The notes below the pieces were generated by a model that was given only the letters and a program-made list of their open reading frames with translations, did no database searches and had not been told where the DNA came from. From Marimonas arenosa (GTDB lineage Bacteria; Pseudomonadota; Alphaproteobacteria; Rhodobacterales; Rhodobacteraceae), in assembly GCF_030848945.1 (NCBI RefSeq), contig NZ_JANHAX010000002.1:62001-126000 (forward strand): a stretch of 64,000 bases of DNA. Reading direction: 5' to 3'. Below, piece by piece: positions 51,819-61,145 of this stretch (positions are counted from its first letter, which is position 1; every line of letters begins with the position of its first letter). A program made the position numbers and the translations under genes.

Positions 51819-52549
51819 GCCTGGAGGCGCTGATCTTCGATGTCGACGGCACTCTGGCCGAGACAGAGGAAGCGCACCGCACCGCGTTCAACGCGACCTT
51901 CGAGGCGTGGGGCCTGTGCTGGCACTGGACGCAGGCCGACTACCGGGAGCTTTTGAAGACGACGGGCGGCAAGGAGCGCATCAGGGCGTTCCAGAAGACC
52001 CTGCCTGGGGGCGCGCGGCGGCTGTCGGACGAAGAGGTCGCGCTGTTCCATGCCGAGAAGACCGCCGCCTATACCGATATCCTGGCCCGCGGTGAACTCG
52101 AGTTGCGGCGAGGCGTCGCCGATCTGATCGCGGCGGCCAAGCGCGCGGGGCTCAGGGTCGCGGTGGCGACGACGACGAATCTGCCCAATGTGGAAGCGTT
52201 GACCCAGTGCTGCTGGGGCCAGCCGGCGAAAGAGGTGTTCGAGGTGATCGCGGCCGGCGACGAGGTCGAAGCCAAGAAACCGGCGCCGGACGTATTCGAA
52301 CTGGCGCTGACGCGGTTGGGGATTCCCCCCGATAGGGGGCTGGCGTTCGAGGACAGCCGCAACGGGGTTCTGTCGGCCAAGGGCGCCGGACTCGAGGTGG
52401 TCGTGACGCCAAGCGCCTATACCGATGCCGACGATTTCTCGGCCGCGGATTATGTCGTGCCGTCGCTGGAGCCGGCGCATTGGCCCGTGAGACTGCGTGA
52501 GGCGATCGCTGACGTGGTTGAAAGCGCACAGGGTCAACGCGTGGGTTAA
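51815..52549 (+). CDS. cbbY: CbbY, HAD-family sugar-bisphosphate phosphatase
   Basis: 244 residues. HAD motif I FDVDGTLAETEEAHR (8-22) with the CbbY-typical WHWTQADYRELLKTTGGKERI cap segment, motif II ATTTNLPN and the later FEDSRNGV. Rhodobacter and Arabidopsis CbbY dephosphorylate xylulose 1,5-bisphosphate, a RuBisCO inhibitor. Its ATG overlaps the gph stop by 4 bp. Last gene of the operon; the following 210 bp show no feature. Confidence 0.93.
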   Translation: MSLEALIFDVDGTLAETEEAHRTAFNATFEAWGLCWHWTQADYRELLKTTGGKERIRAFQKTLPGGARRLSDEEVALFHAEKTAAYTDILARGELELRRGVADLIAAAKRAGLRVAVATTTNLPNVEALTQCCWGQPAKEVFEVIAAGDEVEAKKPAPDVFELALTRLGIPPDRGLAFEDSRNGVLSAKGAGLEVVVTPSAYTDADDFSAADYVVPSLEPAHWPVRLREAIADVVESAQGQRVG

Positions 52550-52759
52550 CGCCACCATGCGGTGGACAAACCCGGGTATGGCGGCCTGGCTGGCACGCTG
52601 GCTGGCATCCCGTCTGGCGCGCGGTGGGGCAAGAATCCGGCAACGGACGGGGTTAACGCGGCGCGCGGTAGCAGTGGTGGGTTGGCATCCATCCGGCGGG
52701 GTTGCGCTTGCCCCGGTCCCGCGCGCATCATCGTGCCCGCGTGACAAGGGAGCGATGGG

Positions 52760-54043
52760 ATGGACATTGCCGAGAAACTGATGCTGGAAATTTCGGCGCG
52801 ACGGGATGACCTGGTCACGTTGACCCAGGATCTGATTCGTATCCCGACGTTGAATCCACCGGGCGAAAACTACCGCGAGATCTGCGATTTCCTCGACCGG
52901 CGGCTGGTGCGGAGCGGTTTTCATACCGAGCTCATCCGAGCTGAAGGCACGCCGGGCGACAGCGACCGCTATCCGCGGTGGAACCTGGTGGCGCGGCGCG
53001 ACGGTGCGGGTCCGGGCGACTGCGTGCATTTCAACTCGCATATCGACGTCGTCGAGGTGGGCCGCGGCTGGACAACCGACCCGTTCGGGGGAGAGGTGAG
53101 GGACGGCAAGATCCATGGCCGCGGCGCCTGTGATATGAAAGGCGGGTTGGCGGCGTCGATCATCGCGGCCGAAGCCTTCATCGCGGTCTGCCCCGGTTTC
53201 CACGGTGCGATCGAGATCAGCGGCACCGCGGACGAGGAATCGGGCGGCTTCGGCGGAGTCGCGTACCTTGCCGAGCAAGGGTTCTTCAGTCCCGAGCGGG
53301 TGCAACACGTGATCATACCCGAACCGCTGAACAAGGATCGGATCTGCCTCGGGCATCGCGGCGTCTGGTGGGCCGAGATCGAGACCCACGGAGAGATCGC
53401 GCATGGATCGATGCCGTTCCTGGGCGATTGCGCGGTGCGGCACATGGGGGCGGTGATGACCGAGATGGAGGCCTCTCTGTTCCCGCTGCTGGCCTCGAAA
53501 CGGACGACCATGCCGGTGGTGCCGGACGGGGCCAAGCAATCGACGCTCAACATCAACTCGATCCATGGCGGCGAGGCCGAACAGGAGGCCGATTACACCG
53601 GCCTGCCTTCCCCGTGTGTGCCCGACAGTTGCCGCATGGTGATCGACCGGCGGTTCCTGATCGAGGAGGATATCGACGAGGTTCAGGAGGAAGTGTTCAA
53701 CGTCCTCGAGACTGTCGCGGCGCGGCGCGAGAACTTTCACTATGACGTGCGCGAGATTCAGCGGGTGCTGCCGACGATGACCGAGAAGTCGGCACCGGTG
53801 GTGCAGTCGGTGGCGAAAGCGATTGGCGCCGTGATGGGTAAAGACCCGCAATATGTCGTCAGCCCCGGCACCTATGACCAGAAACACATCGACCGGATCG
53901 GCAAGTTGAAGAATTGCATTGCCTATGGGCCGGGGATCCTCGATCTGGCGCACAAGCCTGACGAATATGTCGGTATCGACGACATGGTCGAGTCGGCGCA
54001 GGTGATGGGGCGGAGCCTGCTCGACCTGCTGGATCAGGTCTGA
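52760..54043 (+). CDS. M20-family metallopeptidase / N-deacylase (ArgE/DapE-like)
   Basis: 427 residues. Zinc-ligand motifs of the M20 fold are complete: HFNSHIDVVEVGRGWTTDPF (first His and Asp near 92-94), GRGACDMKGG (bridging Asp), the catalytic pair DEES near 158-161, and a terminal HKPDEYV near 404. A dimerisation domain is inserted in the middle. The family hydrolyses N-acyl amino acids, succinyl-DAP, carbamoyl or dipeptide bonds. The substrate cannot be assigned. It stands at the head of a co-directional set (carboxylase, ABC importer, ALDH, SDR) and may process what the importer brings in. Confidence 0.87.
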   Translation: MDIAEKLMLEISARRDDLVTLTQDLIRIPTLNPPGENYREICDFLDRRLVRSGFHTELIRAEGTPGDSDRYPRWNLVARRDGAGPGDCVHFNSHIDVVEVGRGWTTDPFGGEVRDGKIHGRGACDMKGGLAASIIAAEAFIAVCPGFHGAIEISGTADEESGGFGGVAYLAEQGFFSPERVQHVIIPEPLNKDRICLGHRGVWWAEIETHGEIAHGSMPFLGDCAVRHMGAVMTEMEASLFPLLASKRTTMPVVPDGAKQSTLNINSIHGGEAEQEADYTGLPSPCVPDSCRMVIDRRFLIEEDIDEVQEEVFNVLETVAARRENFHYDVREIQRVLPTMTEKSAPVVQSVAKAIGAVMGKDPQYVVSPGTYDQKHIDRIGKLKNCIAYGPGILDLAHKPDEYVGIDDMVESAQVMGRSLLDLLDQV

Positions 54044-54112
54044 CCGGGCGTCACGCTGGGCAGGCGTGGTCGTCTGTGCCAACTTTCGGCCAGAGTGGCG
54101 ACGGGGGGCGGT

Positions 54113-55891
54113 GTGAACATCATCAGGGCAGAAAGTGCGGCGATCGTCGCCGAGATTCGCGTGGCGCCAGGCGATGCGGTGGCAGCGGGGTCGGTGCTGA
54201 TCGTGACCGAGCTGATGAAGATGCACCACGAGATCTGTGCCGGGAAGAGCGGCGTGGTTCGGGCGGTGCATGTGGCCGTGGGAGACGAGTTGAAAGGCGG
54301 TGAGCCGTTGCTTGAATTGGAGCCTGCCGAGGTTGGTCCGGTTGAGCCTGAGGCGGCGCGCGGGTCACGTGCGGATTTCGCGGAATACCAGGCACGGATG
54401 GCGCTGCTCGAAGATGCTGCCCGGCCTGATGCCGTGGCGAACCGGCACGCGCAGGGGTTCCGCACGGCGCGCGAGAATATCGCCGACCTGTTCGACGAGG
54501 AGTCTTTCATCGAATACGGCGCGCTGGCGGTGGCGGCGCAGCGGTCGCGCAAGCCTTTGGAGGACTTGCAGGCAAGGTCACAGGGTGACGGCATCATCTG
54601 CGGCACCGGCACCGTGGACGGGCGGCCGGTGGCGGCGATGGCGGTGGATTACATGGTGATGGCGGGCACCCAGGGCTTCAACCATCACCGCAAGATGGAC
54701 CGGCTGATCGAGGTGGCCGGGCGCGACGGCCTGCCTATCGTGCTGTTTGCCGAAGGCGGCGGCGGGCGGCCCAATGACAGCGATGTCGCGCAGGTGATGG
54801 CAGCGTGGTTGAACGTGACCTCGTTCCGCGCTTTTGCTGCACATCGGGGGCCGAAGATCGGGATCGTGGCGGGCTATTGTTTTGCCGGCAATGCCGCTCT
54901 GTTCGGGGTGTGTGATCTGCGGATTGCGAGCCGGCAGAGCTGGATCGGCATGGGCGGGCCGGCGATGATCGAGGGCGGGGGTCTGGGCGTGGTGCGGCCC
55001 GACGAGATCGGGCCGAGCGAGGTGCAGGTGCGCAACGGGGTGATCGATCTGCTGGTCGAGGACGAGGCCGGGGCGGTCGCGGCGGCGAAAACGGTGCTCG
55101 GTCTGAACGGGATGAGCGAGACGGGCATGTCGGAGCCCGGCGAGCGGCCCGGTCTGCGCGACGTCGTGCCGGCGGACCGGACCCGGGCCTACGACATGCG
55201 CGAGGGCATCGCGATGCTGTTCGACGAGGGGTCCTTCCTGGAGCTGCGGCGTGGGTTTGGCGCGGGCATGATCACCGGTTTTGCCCGCATCCGCGGCCAG
55301 GCGATGGGGCTGATGGCCAACAACCCGCTGCATCTTGGCGGCGCGATCGATGCCGAGGCGGGCGACAAGGGGGCAAGGTTTTTGCAGCTCTGCGATGCCT
55401 GGGGACTGCCGGTGGTGACGCTTTGCGACACGCCCGGCTTCATGGTCGGTCCGGAGGTCGAGACGACGGGGCAGGTGGCACATATCTCGCGCCTGTTCCT
55501 GGCAGGCGCCCATTTTTCGCAGCCGCTGGTGACGGTGATCCTGCGCAAGGCTTATGGTCTGGGCGCAATGGCGATGGCGGGCGGCGGTTTCGACCGGCCG
55601 CATTTCTGCTGTGCCTGGCCCACGGGCGAGGTCGGGGCCATGGGCCTGGAAGGGGCGGTGAAGCTGGGTCATCGCGACCACCTGGCCGCGATTGCCGACC
55701 CGGAGGCACGGGAGGTGGAATATCAGCGGCTGGTGGCGGAACTTTACGCGCGCGGCAAGGCCATGAACGCCGCGAGCCTTCTGGAGTTCGATGCAGTGAT
55801 CGACCCGGCGACGACGCGGGACCAGATTTGCCGCGCGCTGGCGGTTGCCGGGCCGGCGCGGCCCGGGTCGCGTTATGTGGACGCGTGGTAG
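54113..55891 (+). CDS. Biotin-carrier/carboxyltransferase fusion protein
   Basis: 592 residues from the GTG at 54113. Residues 1-75 are a biotinyl domain with the biotin Lys36 in VTELMKMHHEI. Residues about 95-330 and 345-592 are the N- and C-terminal carboxyltransferase domains (GTQGFNHHRKMDRLIEVA, AEGGGGRPND, GYCFAGNAAL; then NNPLHLGGAIDAEAGDKGARFLQ, CDTPGFMVGPEVE, GLGAMAMAGGG) of the acyl-CoA carboxylase beta family. No biotin carboxylase domain is present in the protein or nearby. Such a fusion order (carrier before CT) without BC is unusual. It might use a BC encoded elsewhere, or act as a decarboxylase or transcarboxylase. A GTG at 54095 is an alternative start. Confidence 0.85.
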   Translation: MNIIRAESAAIVAEIRVAPGDAVAAGSVLIVTELMKMHHEICAGKSGVVRAVHVAVGDELKGGEPLLELEPAEVGPVEPEAARGSRADFAEYQARMALLEDAARPDAVANRHAQGFRTARENIADLFDEESFIEYGALAVAAQRSRKPLEDLQARSQGDGIICGTGTVDGRPVAAMAVDYMVMAGTQGFNHHRKMDRLIEVAGRDGLPIVLFAEGGGGRPNDSDVAQVMAAWLNVTSFRAFAAHRGPKIGIVAGYCFAGNAALFGVCDLRIASRQSWIGMGGPAMIEGGGLGVVRPDEIGPSEVQVRNGVIDLLVEDEAGAVAAAKTVLGLNGMSETGMSEPGERPGLRDVVPADRTRAYDMREGIAMLFDEGSFLELRRGFGAGMITGFARIRGQAMGLMANNPLHLGGAIDAEAGDKGARFLQLCDAWGLPVVTLCDTPGFMVGPEVETTGQVAHISRLFLAGAHFSQPLVTVILRKAYGLGAMAMAGGGFDRPHFCCAWPTGEVGAMGLEGAVKLGHRDHLAAIADPEAREVEYQRLVAELYARGKAMNAASLLEFDAVIDPATTRDQICRALAVAGPARPGSRYVDAW

Positions 55892-55997
55892 ACGAGCCCG
55901 TCCGGCAATCGCTTGATTTCGCGGGGCTTTAGGGGGACACTTGACGCAGAATCTGCGGACCGGGGTGGTTCCGGTCGGGGAAACAGGGAGAAAGCTC

Positions 55998-57473
55998 ATG
56001 TCTTTTCTGAAGCTTGGCGCGGCAAGCGCGCTGGCGATGCTGGTGGCCGGGGGAGCGCTGGCGAAAACCGATATCGTGGTGGCGATGCAGCTGGAACCGC
56101 CGCATCTGGACCCGACGAGCGCTGCCGCGGGTGCGATTGACAGCGTTCTTTATTCCAACGTTTTCGAAGGGCTGACCCGGTTCGGGCCGGATGGCAGCGT
56201 CAATCCCGGTCTCGCCAAGAGCTGGGATATCTCGGACGACGGGTTGACCTATACCTTCCACCTGAATGAGGGTGTGACGTTTCACGATGGCACGGCGATG
56301 GATGCCGAGGACGTGAAATTCAGTCTCGATCGCGCCCGCGCCGAAGACAGCGCCAATGCGCAGAAGGCGCTGTTTTCGGCGATTGCCGATGTCGAGGTGG
56401 TGGACCCGGCGACCGTGAAGGTCATGCTGAGCGAGCCCAACGGCAATTTCCTGTTCAACATGGCCTGGGGCGACGCGGTGATCGTGGCGCCCGAGTCGAT
56501 CGAGAACATCAAGCAGATGCCGGTGGGCACCGGCGCCTTCAAGTTCACCAACTGGGTGCAGGGCGACAATATCACGCTTGAAAAGAACGGCGACTACTGG
56601 GGCACACCGGCGAAGCTCGACGAGGTGACGTTCAAATTCATCTCGGATCCGACGGCGGCCTTTGCCGCGGTGATGGCCGAGGATGTGGACGTCTTCACCG
56701 GTTTCCCGGCGCCCGAGAACCTGCCGCAGTTCGAGGCCGATCCGCGGTTCCAGGTGATCGTCGGCAACACGGAAGGCGAGACGATCCTGTCGATCAACAA
56801 CAAGATGCCGCCGCTGGACAACGTCAAGGTGCGCAAGGCGATTGCCCACGCCATTGACCGCCAGGCGATCATCGACGGCGCGATGTTCGGTCTCGGCACG
56901 CCGATCGGAACGCATTTCGCGCCGCATAACCCCGACTATGTCGATCTGACCGGCAATTCGGCCTACGATCCGGAGATGTCAAAGGCGCTGCTCGCCGAGG
57001 CGGGGTTCCCGGACGGGTTCAAGACCACGCTGAAGCTGCCACCGCCGTCCTATGCGCGGCGCGGCGGTGAGATCATCGCGGCGCAGCTGCGCGCTGTGGG
57101 GATCGAGACCGAAATCACGAACCTGGAATGGGCGCAGTGGCTGGAGCAGGTGTTCCGCGGTAAGGATTACGGCCTGACCATCGTCAGCCATACCGAGCCG
57201 TTCGATATCGGTATCTATGCGCGGCCGGACTACTATTTCCAGTATGACAACAAGGCCTTCCAGGACCTGATCGCCGAACTGAACAAGACGACCGATCCGG
57301 CGATGCGGACGGATATGCTGCACAAGGCGCAGACGATCATCAGCGAAGACTATGTCAATGGCTACCTGTTCCAACTGGCCACGGCGACGGTTGCCAAGGC
57401 CGGGGTGACGGGTCTTTGGAAGGATGCGCCGACCCAGGCGACCGACCTGACGGCGGTTTACTGGGCCGAGTGA
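55998..57473 (+). CDS. Peptide/nickel-type ABC transporter substrate-binding protein
   Basis: 491 residues. Signal peptide (LGAASALAMLVAGGALA, cleavage near 22) followed by SBP_bac_5 fold: VVAMQLEPPHLDPTSAAAG near 27-45, GLTYTFHLNEGVTFHDG near 88-104, and the conserved VRKAIAHAIDRQAI. Binds a peptide-like or other polar ligand in the periplasm. AGGGAGAAAGCTC precedes the ATG. The permease genes follow after 174 bp that contain a large hairpin, which would favour excess of the binding protein over the permease. Confidence 0.9.
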   Translation: MSFLKLGAASALAMLVAGGALAKTDIVVAMQLEPPHLDPTSAAAGAIDSVLYSNVFEGLTRFGPDGSVNPGLAKSWDISDDGLTYTFHLNEGVTFHDGTAMDAEDVKFSLDRARAEDSANAQKALFSAIADVEVVDPATVKVMLSEPNGNFLFNMAWGDAVIVAPESIENIKQMPVGTGAFKFTNWVQGDNITLEKNGDYWGTPAKLDEVTFKFISDPTAAFAAVMAEDVDVFTGFPAPENLPQFEADPRFQVIVGNTEGETILSINNKMPPLDNVKVRKAIAHAIDRQAIIDGAMFGLGTPIGTHFAPHNPDYVDLTGNSAYDPEMSKALLAEAGFPDGFKTTLKLPPPSYARRGGEIIAAQLRAVGIETEITNLEWAQWLEQVFRGKDYGLTIVSHTEPFDIGIYARPDYYFQYDNKAFQDLIAELNKTTDPAMRTDMLHKAQTIISEDYVNGYLFQLATATVAKAGVTGLWKDAPTQATDLTAVYWAE

Positions 57474-57488
57474 GGACCATGCGGCGGG

Positions 57489-57541
57489 CCGCCCCCCGGG
57501 GCACGCGCCCGCCCACCCACCCCGCGCGCCCCGGGGGGCGG
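57489..57541 (+). repeat. Hairpin with G-quadruplex-capable loop between SBP and permease genes (copy B)
   Basis: CCGCCCCCCGGGG (57489-57501) and CCCCGGGGGGCGG (57529-57541) are perfect 13-bp arms around a 27-nt loop. The loop contains CCCGCCCACCCACCCC (57508-57523); on the minus strand this is GGGGTGGGTGGGCGGG, four G-tracts with one-base loops. Stem sequence differs from copy A at 13938-13984, but loop length, the GCCCACCCACCC core and position beside ABC transporter genes agree. Confidence 0.7.
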
Positions 57542-57647
57542 GATCAAATTGCCGACCGGAACGCGGAGAGTGGGTTCGGGAGCCTCAGGCGGGGACATTT
57601 CTGCCGAGACGACGTAGGAGCGGGGCGATGACGGAGCGGTACGCGCG

Positions 57648-58595
57648 ATGCTGAGATACGCTTTGAAGCGTCTGGTGTCGCTGGCGATTTCGCTGGTCGT
57701 GGCCAGCGTGGTGATCTTCGCCATGGTCGAGGTCGTTCCCGGCGATCCGGCTGCGTACATGTTGGGCATCAATGCCACCGAGGAGACGTTGAACGCGTTG
57801 CGCGATCAGCTGGGGCTGAACGGGACGCTGCTTGAACGGTATGCCGGTTGGGTCGGCGGTATGCTGCGTGGCGATTTCGGCACCTCTTACACCTATCGCA
57901 CACCGGTGGCCGAGATGATCGGCGAGCGGTTGTGGATCAGCCTGCCGCTGGCGCTTTTCGCACTGACGCTGAGCACCGCGATTGCCTTTCCGGCCGGGAT
58001 CTGGGCGGCCTCAAAACGCGGGTCGCTGGTGGACACGTCGGTGATGGGGGTGACCCAGCTGGGTGTGGCGATCCCGAATTTCTGGTTCGCGATGCTGATG
58101 GTTCTGGTGTTCGCCATCAACCTGCGCTGGTTCAATGCCGGCGGGTTCGCCGGTTGGGACGCGGGGATTTTGCCTGCGATGAAATCGCTGACTTTGCCGG
58201 CGATTGCGCTGGCCCTGCCGCAAGCCTCGATCCTGGCCCGGGTGATGCGATCGTCGCTCTTGGACACGCTGGGTGAGGATTTCATCCGCACGGCGCGGGC
58301 CAAGGGACTCAGCAAGCGGCAGGCGCTGTGGCGGCATGCGCTGCGCAATGCGCTGATCCCGGTGCTGACCATCATCGGTCTGCAATTCTCGTTCCTGATG
58401 GCTGGCGCGATCATCATCGAGAACGTCTTTTTCCTGCCGGGGCTGGGGCGGTTGGTGTTCCAGTCGATTTCGGCGCGTGACCTGATCGTTGTGGAATCGG
58501 TGGTGATGCTGTTGGTTTTCGCCGTGGTGATGGTGAATTTCGCCGTTGACCTGGCCTATGCCGTGGTCGATCCGCGGCTGAGGGTGCGGGCGTGA
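57648..58595 (+). CDS. DppB-type ABC transporter permease
   Basis: 315 residues. First helix LVSLAISLVVASVVIFAMVEVVPGDPAAYM, six membrane segments in total, EAA loop [21 protein letters not shown] near 222-242, and the characteristic ending DLAYAVVDPRLRVRA. Forms the inner-membrane channel with the following permease. The last 4 bp overlap the next gene (GTGA). Confidence 0.92.
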   Translation: MLRYALKRLVSLAISLVVASVVIFAMVEVVPGDPAAYMLGINATEETLNALRDQLGLNGTLLERYAGWVGGMLRGDFGTSYTYRTPVAEMIGERLWISLPLALFALTLSTAIAFPAGIWAASKRGSLVDTSVMGVTQLGVAIPNFWFAMLMVLVFAINLRWFNAGGFAGWDAGILPAMKSLTLPAIALALPQASILARVMRSSLLDTLGEDFIRTARAKGLSKRQALWRHALRNALIPVLTIIGLQFSFLMAGAIIIENVFFLPGLGRLVFQSISARDLIVVESVVMLLVFAVVMVNFAVDLAYAVVDPRLRVRA

Positions 58596-59446
58596 GTCTG
58601 ACAGAGGAGAGCCTGGCCCGCGCGGCGCTGCGCTCGCGCAACCTGATGCTGGGCGCGGCCCTGACGCTGATCTTCGCCGGGGCAGCTCTGATCAGTTTCC
58701 TCTGGGTGCCATACGACATCACCCAGCTCGATATCGCCAACAAGATCAAGGGGCCCAGCGGCGCACACCCGCTGGGGACCGACCATTTCGGCCGCGATAT
58801 CCTGTCGATGATCATGGTCGGTGCGCGCACCTCGATCGCCGTGGCGCTGGTGGCGGTGGGGATCGGCATGGGGCTGGGGGTGCCGCTGGGTCTGGCGGCG
58901 GCGGCGAAGACGGGCTCGCTTCTGGACGAGGTGATCATGCGCGGCAACGATCTGGTTTTCGCCTTCCCCTCACTTTTGATTGCGATCATGATCACCGCCG
59001 TGTTCGGAGCCTCGGCGCTGAACGCAATCATTGCCATCGGCATTTTCAACATTCCGGTTTTCGCCCGGCTGGTGCGCGGCGCGGCGCTGAGCCTGTGGAC
59101 CCGCGACTATGTCCTGGCGGCAAGGGTTTCGGGCAAGGGCGCGGCGCGGATCAGCGTCGAGCATATCCTGCCCAACGTAACCAACCTGCTGATCGTGCAG
59201 GGGACGATCCAGTTTTCCCTCGGCATCCTGGCCGAGGCGGGGCTCAGTTACGTGGGTCTCGGGGCGCAACCCCCGCTCCCGTCGTGGGGGCGCATGCTGG
59301 CCGACAGCCAGACGATGATTTCCTTTGCCCCGCACATGGCGCTGTTCCCCGGCCTGGCGATCCTCCTGACCGTGCTCGGGCTGAACCTGATGGGCGACGG
59401 GCTGCGTGACCTGCTCGACCCGCGGCTCAGGAGGGGGGCGAGATGA
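58592..59446 (+). CDS. DppC-type ABC transporter permease
   Basis: 284 residues. N-terminal membrane helix, then the DppC signature HPLGTDHFGRDILSMIMVGARTS (about 57-79) and an EAA loop (YVLAARVSGKGAARISVEHILPN). Starts with GTG at 58592, overlapping the upstream stop. Its end is followed by a 97-bp gap with a hairpin and an intergenic box before the ATPase gene. Confidence 0.92.
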   Translation: MSLTEESLARAALRSRNLMLGAALTLIFAGAALISFLWVPYDITQLDIANKIKGPSGAHPLGTDHFGRDILSMIMVGARTSIAVALVAVGIGMGLGVPLGLAAAAKTGSLLDEVIMRGNDLVFAFPSLLIAIMITAVFGASALNAIIAIGIFNIPVFARLVRGAALSLWTRDYVLAARVSGKGAARISVEHILPNVTNLLIVQGTIQFSLGILAEAGLSYVGLGAQPPLPSWGRMLADSQTMISFAPHMALFPGLAILLTVLGLNLMGDGLRDLLDPRLRRGAR

Positions 59447-59479
59447 CGGGTTGCGTCCGGGACCCCGGAAAATGCAGGC

Positions 59480-59526
59480 GTGGGGGCCAGCCCCCACACC
59501 CCCGGGATATTTGTGGTCAGATGAAG
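59480..59526. repeat. Hairpin plus dispersed intergenic box, copy 3
   Basis: GTGGGGGC/GCCCCCAC (59480-59497, 2-nt loop) is followed by GGATATTTGTGGTCAGAT then GAAG (59505-59526), a relative of the boxes at 14031 and 26590. It lies just before the ATPase gene and overlaps its leader. Confidence 0.5.
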
Positions 59527-59543
59527 GGCAGGGGGTGTGCGCC

Positions 59544-61145
59544 GTGAGCCTCCTGGAGATTGAGGGGCTGGATCTGGATATCCACGGGGCGCCGATTTTG
59601 CGCGGCGTGTCGATGAGCGTGGCGCCGGGACAGATCGTGGGGGTGATCGGCGAGAGCGGCTCGGGCAAGTCGATGACGGCGTTCGCGGTGCTGCAGCTGT
59701 TGCCCGAGGGCGCCATGTGCCGGGGGCGGGTGGAACTGAACGGTCACGATATGCTGGGCCTGCCGGAGCCGAGCCTCTGCCGGCTGCGCGGTAACGAGGT
59801 TGGCATGGTGTTCCAGGAACCGATGACAGCGCTGAACCCGATCAAAACGATCGGCGAACAGGTCGCCGAGACGATCCTGATCCACGAAGACGTATCGAAG
59901 CGCGCGGCGATGGCCCGGGCGCGGGAGGCGCTGGACCGCTGCGAGCTGCCGGGCGACCGCTTTCCGATGAGCCGCTATCCGCATGAACTCAGCGGCGGGC
60001 AACGACAACGGGTGGTGATCGCCATGGCGATCGCGCTGCGGCCGAAGCTCTTGATCGCCGACGAGCCGACGACGGCGCTCGACGTCACCACGCAGGCCGA
60101 GATCCTGCGGCTGATTCGACGGCTGGTCGAGGAGGACAGCATGGGCTGCATGCTGATTACCCACGACCTGGCGGTGGTGGCCGACATGGCTGACGAGATC
60201 GTCATCATGCGCCGGGGTGAGGTGGTCGAGGCGGGGCCGACAGCGCAGGTCTTTGCCGAGATGAACCACCCCTATACGCGGGCGCTGTTCGAAGCCTCGG
60301 GTCATCAGCCCGTGCGGGAAGCGCAGACCCAGAGCGTGCCGCTGTTGCAGGTGCGGGACGCGGTACGTGACTATGCCCTGCCGCGCAACCGGCTGTTTGC
60401 GCCTCAGGACTATTTCCGGGCGGTGAACAGAGTAAGCCTGACGATCGAACGCGGCGAAAGCCTGGGGCTGGTTGGCGAGTCGGGCTGCGGGAAGTCGACA
60501 CTGACCCGGGCGATCCTGGGGTTGGAGGAGCTGCAGGGCGGGGAGATCCTGCTGGACGGTGCACCGGTTTTTTCCGGGCATCAGCCCAACCGAGCCGTAC
60601 GCAGGCGTATGCAGGTGGTGTTCCAGGATCCTTACGGCAGTTTCAACCCGCGCTGGAAGGTGGCCCGGCTTGTGGCCGAGCCGTTTCATCTGATGGACGC
60701 CCGCCCGGCGGATTGGCGCGATCAGGTCGCGAAGGTGCTGGAGGATGTGGGCATCGGGGCCGATGCGATGCATCGCTATATCCACGAATTCAGCGGCGGG
60801 CAGCGGCAGCGGATCGCGATCGCCCGGGCGCTGATCCTGAGGCCGGAGCTGGTGGTGCTGGACGAGGCGGTCAGCGCGCTGGATGTGAGCATCCGCGCCC
60901 AGATCCTTGATCTGCTGGCGGCGCTGCAGAAGGACTACGGCCTGTCCTACCTGTTCATTTCCCACGATCTGAGCGTGGTACGCAACATTACCGATCGGGT
61001 GCTGGTGATGCGGGCGGGCGAGATTGTCGAGCAGGGGAAGACGGCAGCCGTGTTTGACAACCCGCAGAATTGGTATACCAAAAAACTGATCGAAGCGGCG
61101 CCGGTTCTGCCGGATCACGGCGTTGCAGGAGGAGGTGCTGAATGA
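59544..61145 (+). CDS. Peptide-type ABC transporter, tandem ATP-binding protein
   Basis: 533 residues from the GTG at 59544. Two nucleotide-binding domains: Walker A GESGSGKS near 38 with LSGGQRQR and [10 protein letters not shown]; second Walker A GESGCGKS near 312 with FSGGQRQR and [10 protein letters not shown]. In the second domain the Walker B region reads DEAVSALD rather than DEPTSALD, still with the catalytic Glu. It energises the DppB/DppC-type permease pair. GGGGGT lies before the GTG; upstream GTGs in frame are possible. Its stop overlaps the aldehyde dehydrogenase start by 4 bp. Confidence 0.9.
   Translation: MSLLEIEGLDLDIHGAPILRGVSMSVAPGQIVGVIGESGSGKSMTAFAVLQLLPEGAMCRGRVELNGHDMLGLPEPSLCRLRGNEVGMVFQEPMTALNPIKTIGEQVAETILIHEDVSKRAAMARAREALDRCELPGDRFPMSRYPHELSGGQRQRVVIAMAIALRPKLLIADEPTTALDVTTQAEILRLIRRLVEEDSMGCMLITHDLAVVADMADEIVIMRRGEVVEAGPTAQVFAEMNHPYTRALFEASGHQPVREAQTQSVPLLQVRDAVRDYALPRNRLFAPQDYFRAVNRVSLTIERGESLGLVGESGCGKSTLTRAILGLEELQGGEILLDGAPVFSGHQPNRAVRRRMQVVFQDPYGSFNPRWKVARLVAEPFHLMDARPADWRDQVAKVLEDVGIGADAMHRYIHEFSGGQRQRIAIARALILRPELVVLDEAVSALDVSIRAQILDLLAALQKDYGLSYLFISHDLSVVRNITDRVLVMRAGEIVEQGKTAAVFDNPQNWYTKKLIEAAPVLPDHGVAGGGAE

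Noticed and set aside
52550..52759. Arg/Trp-rich frame (MRWTNPGMAAWLARWLASRL-like) in the gap before the M20 gene
   Set aside because: No ribosome site, overlaps the end of cbbY, and repeated GCTGGC units explain the apparent pattern; I see no feature in this gap.
51713..54271. 852-codon open frame on the minus strand across gph, cbbY and the M20 gene
   Set aside because: Fully antisense to three genes with intact catalytic motifs; composition is His/Arg/Pro-rich and typical of a shadow frame.
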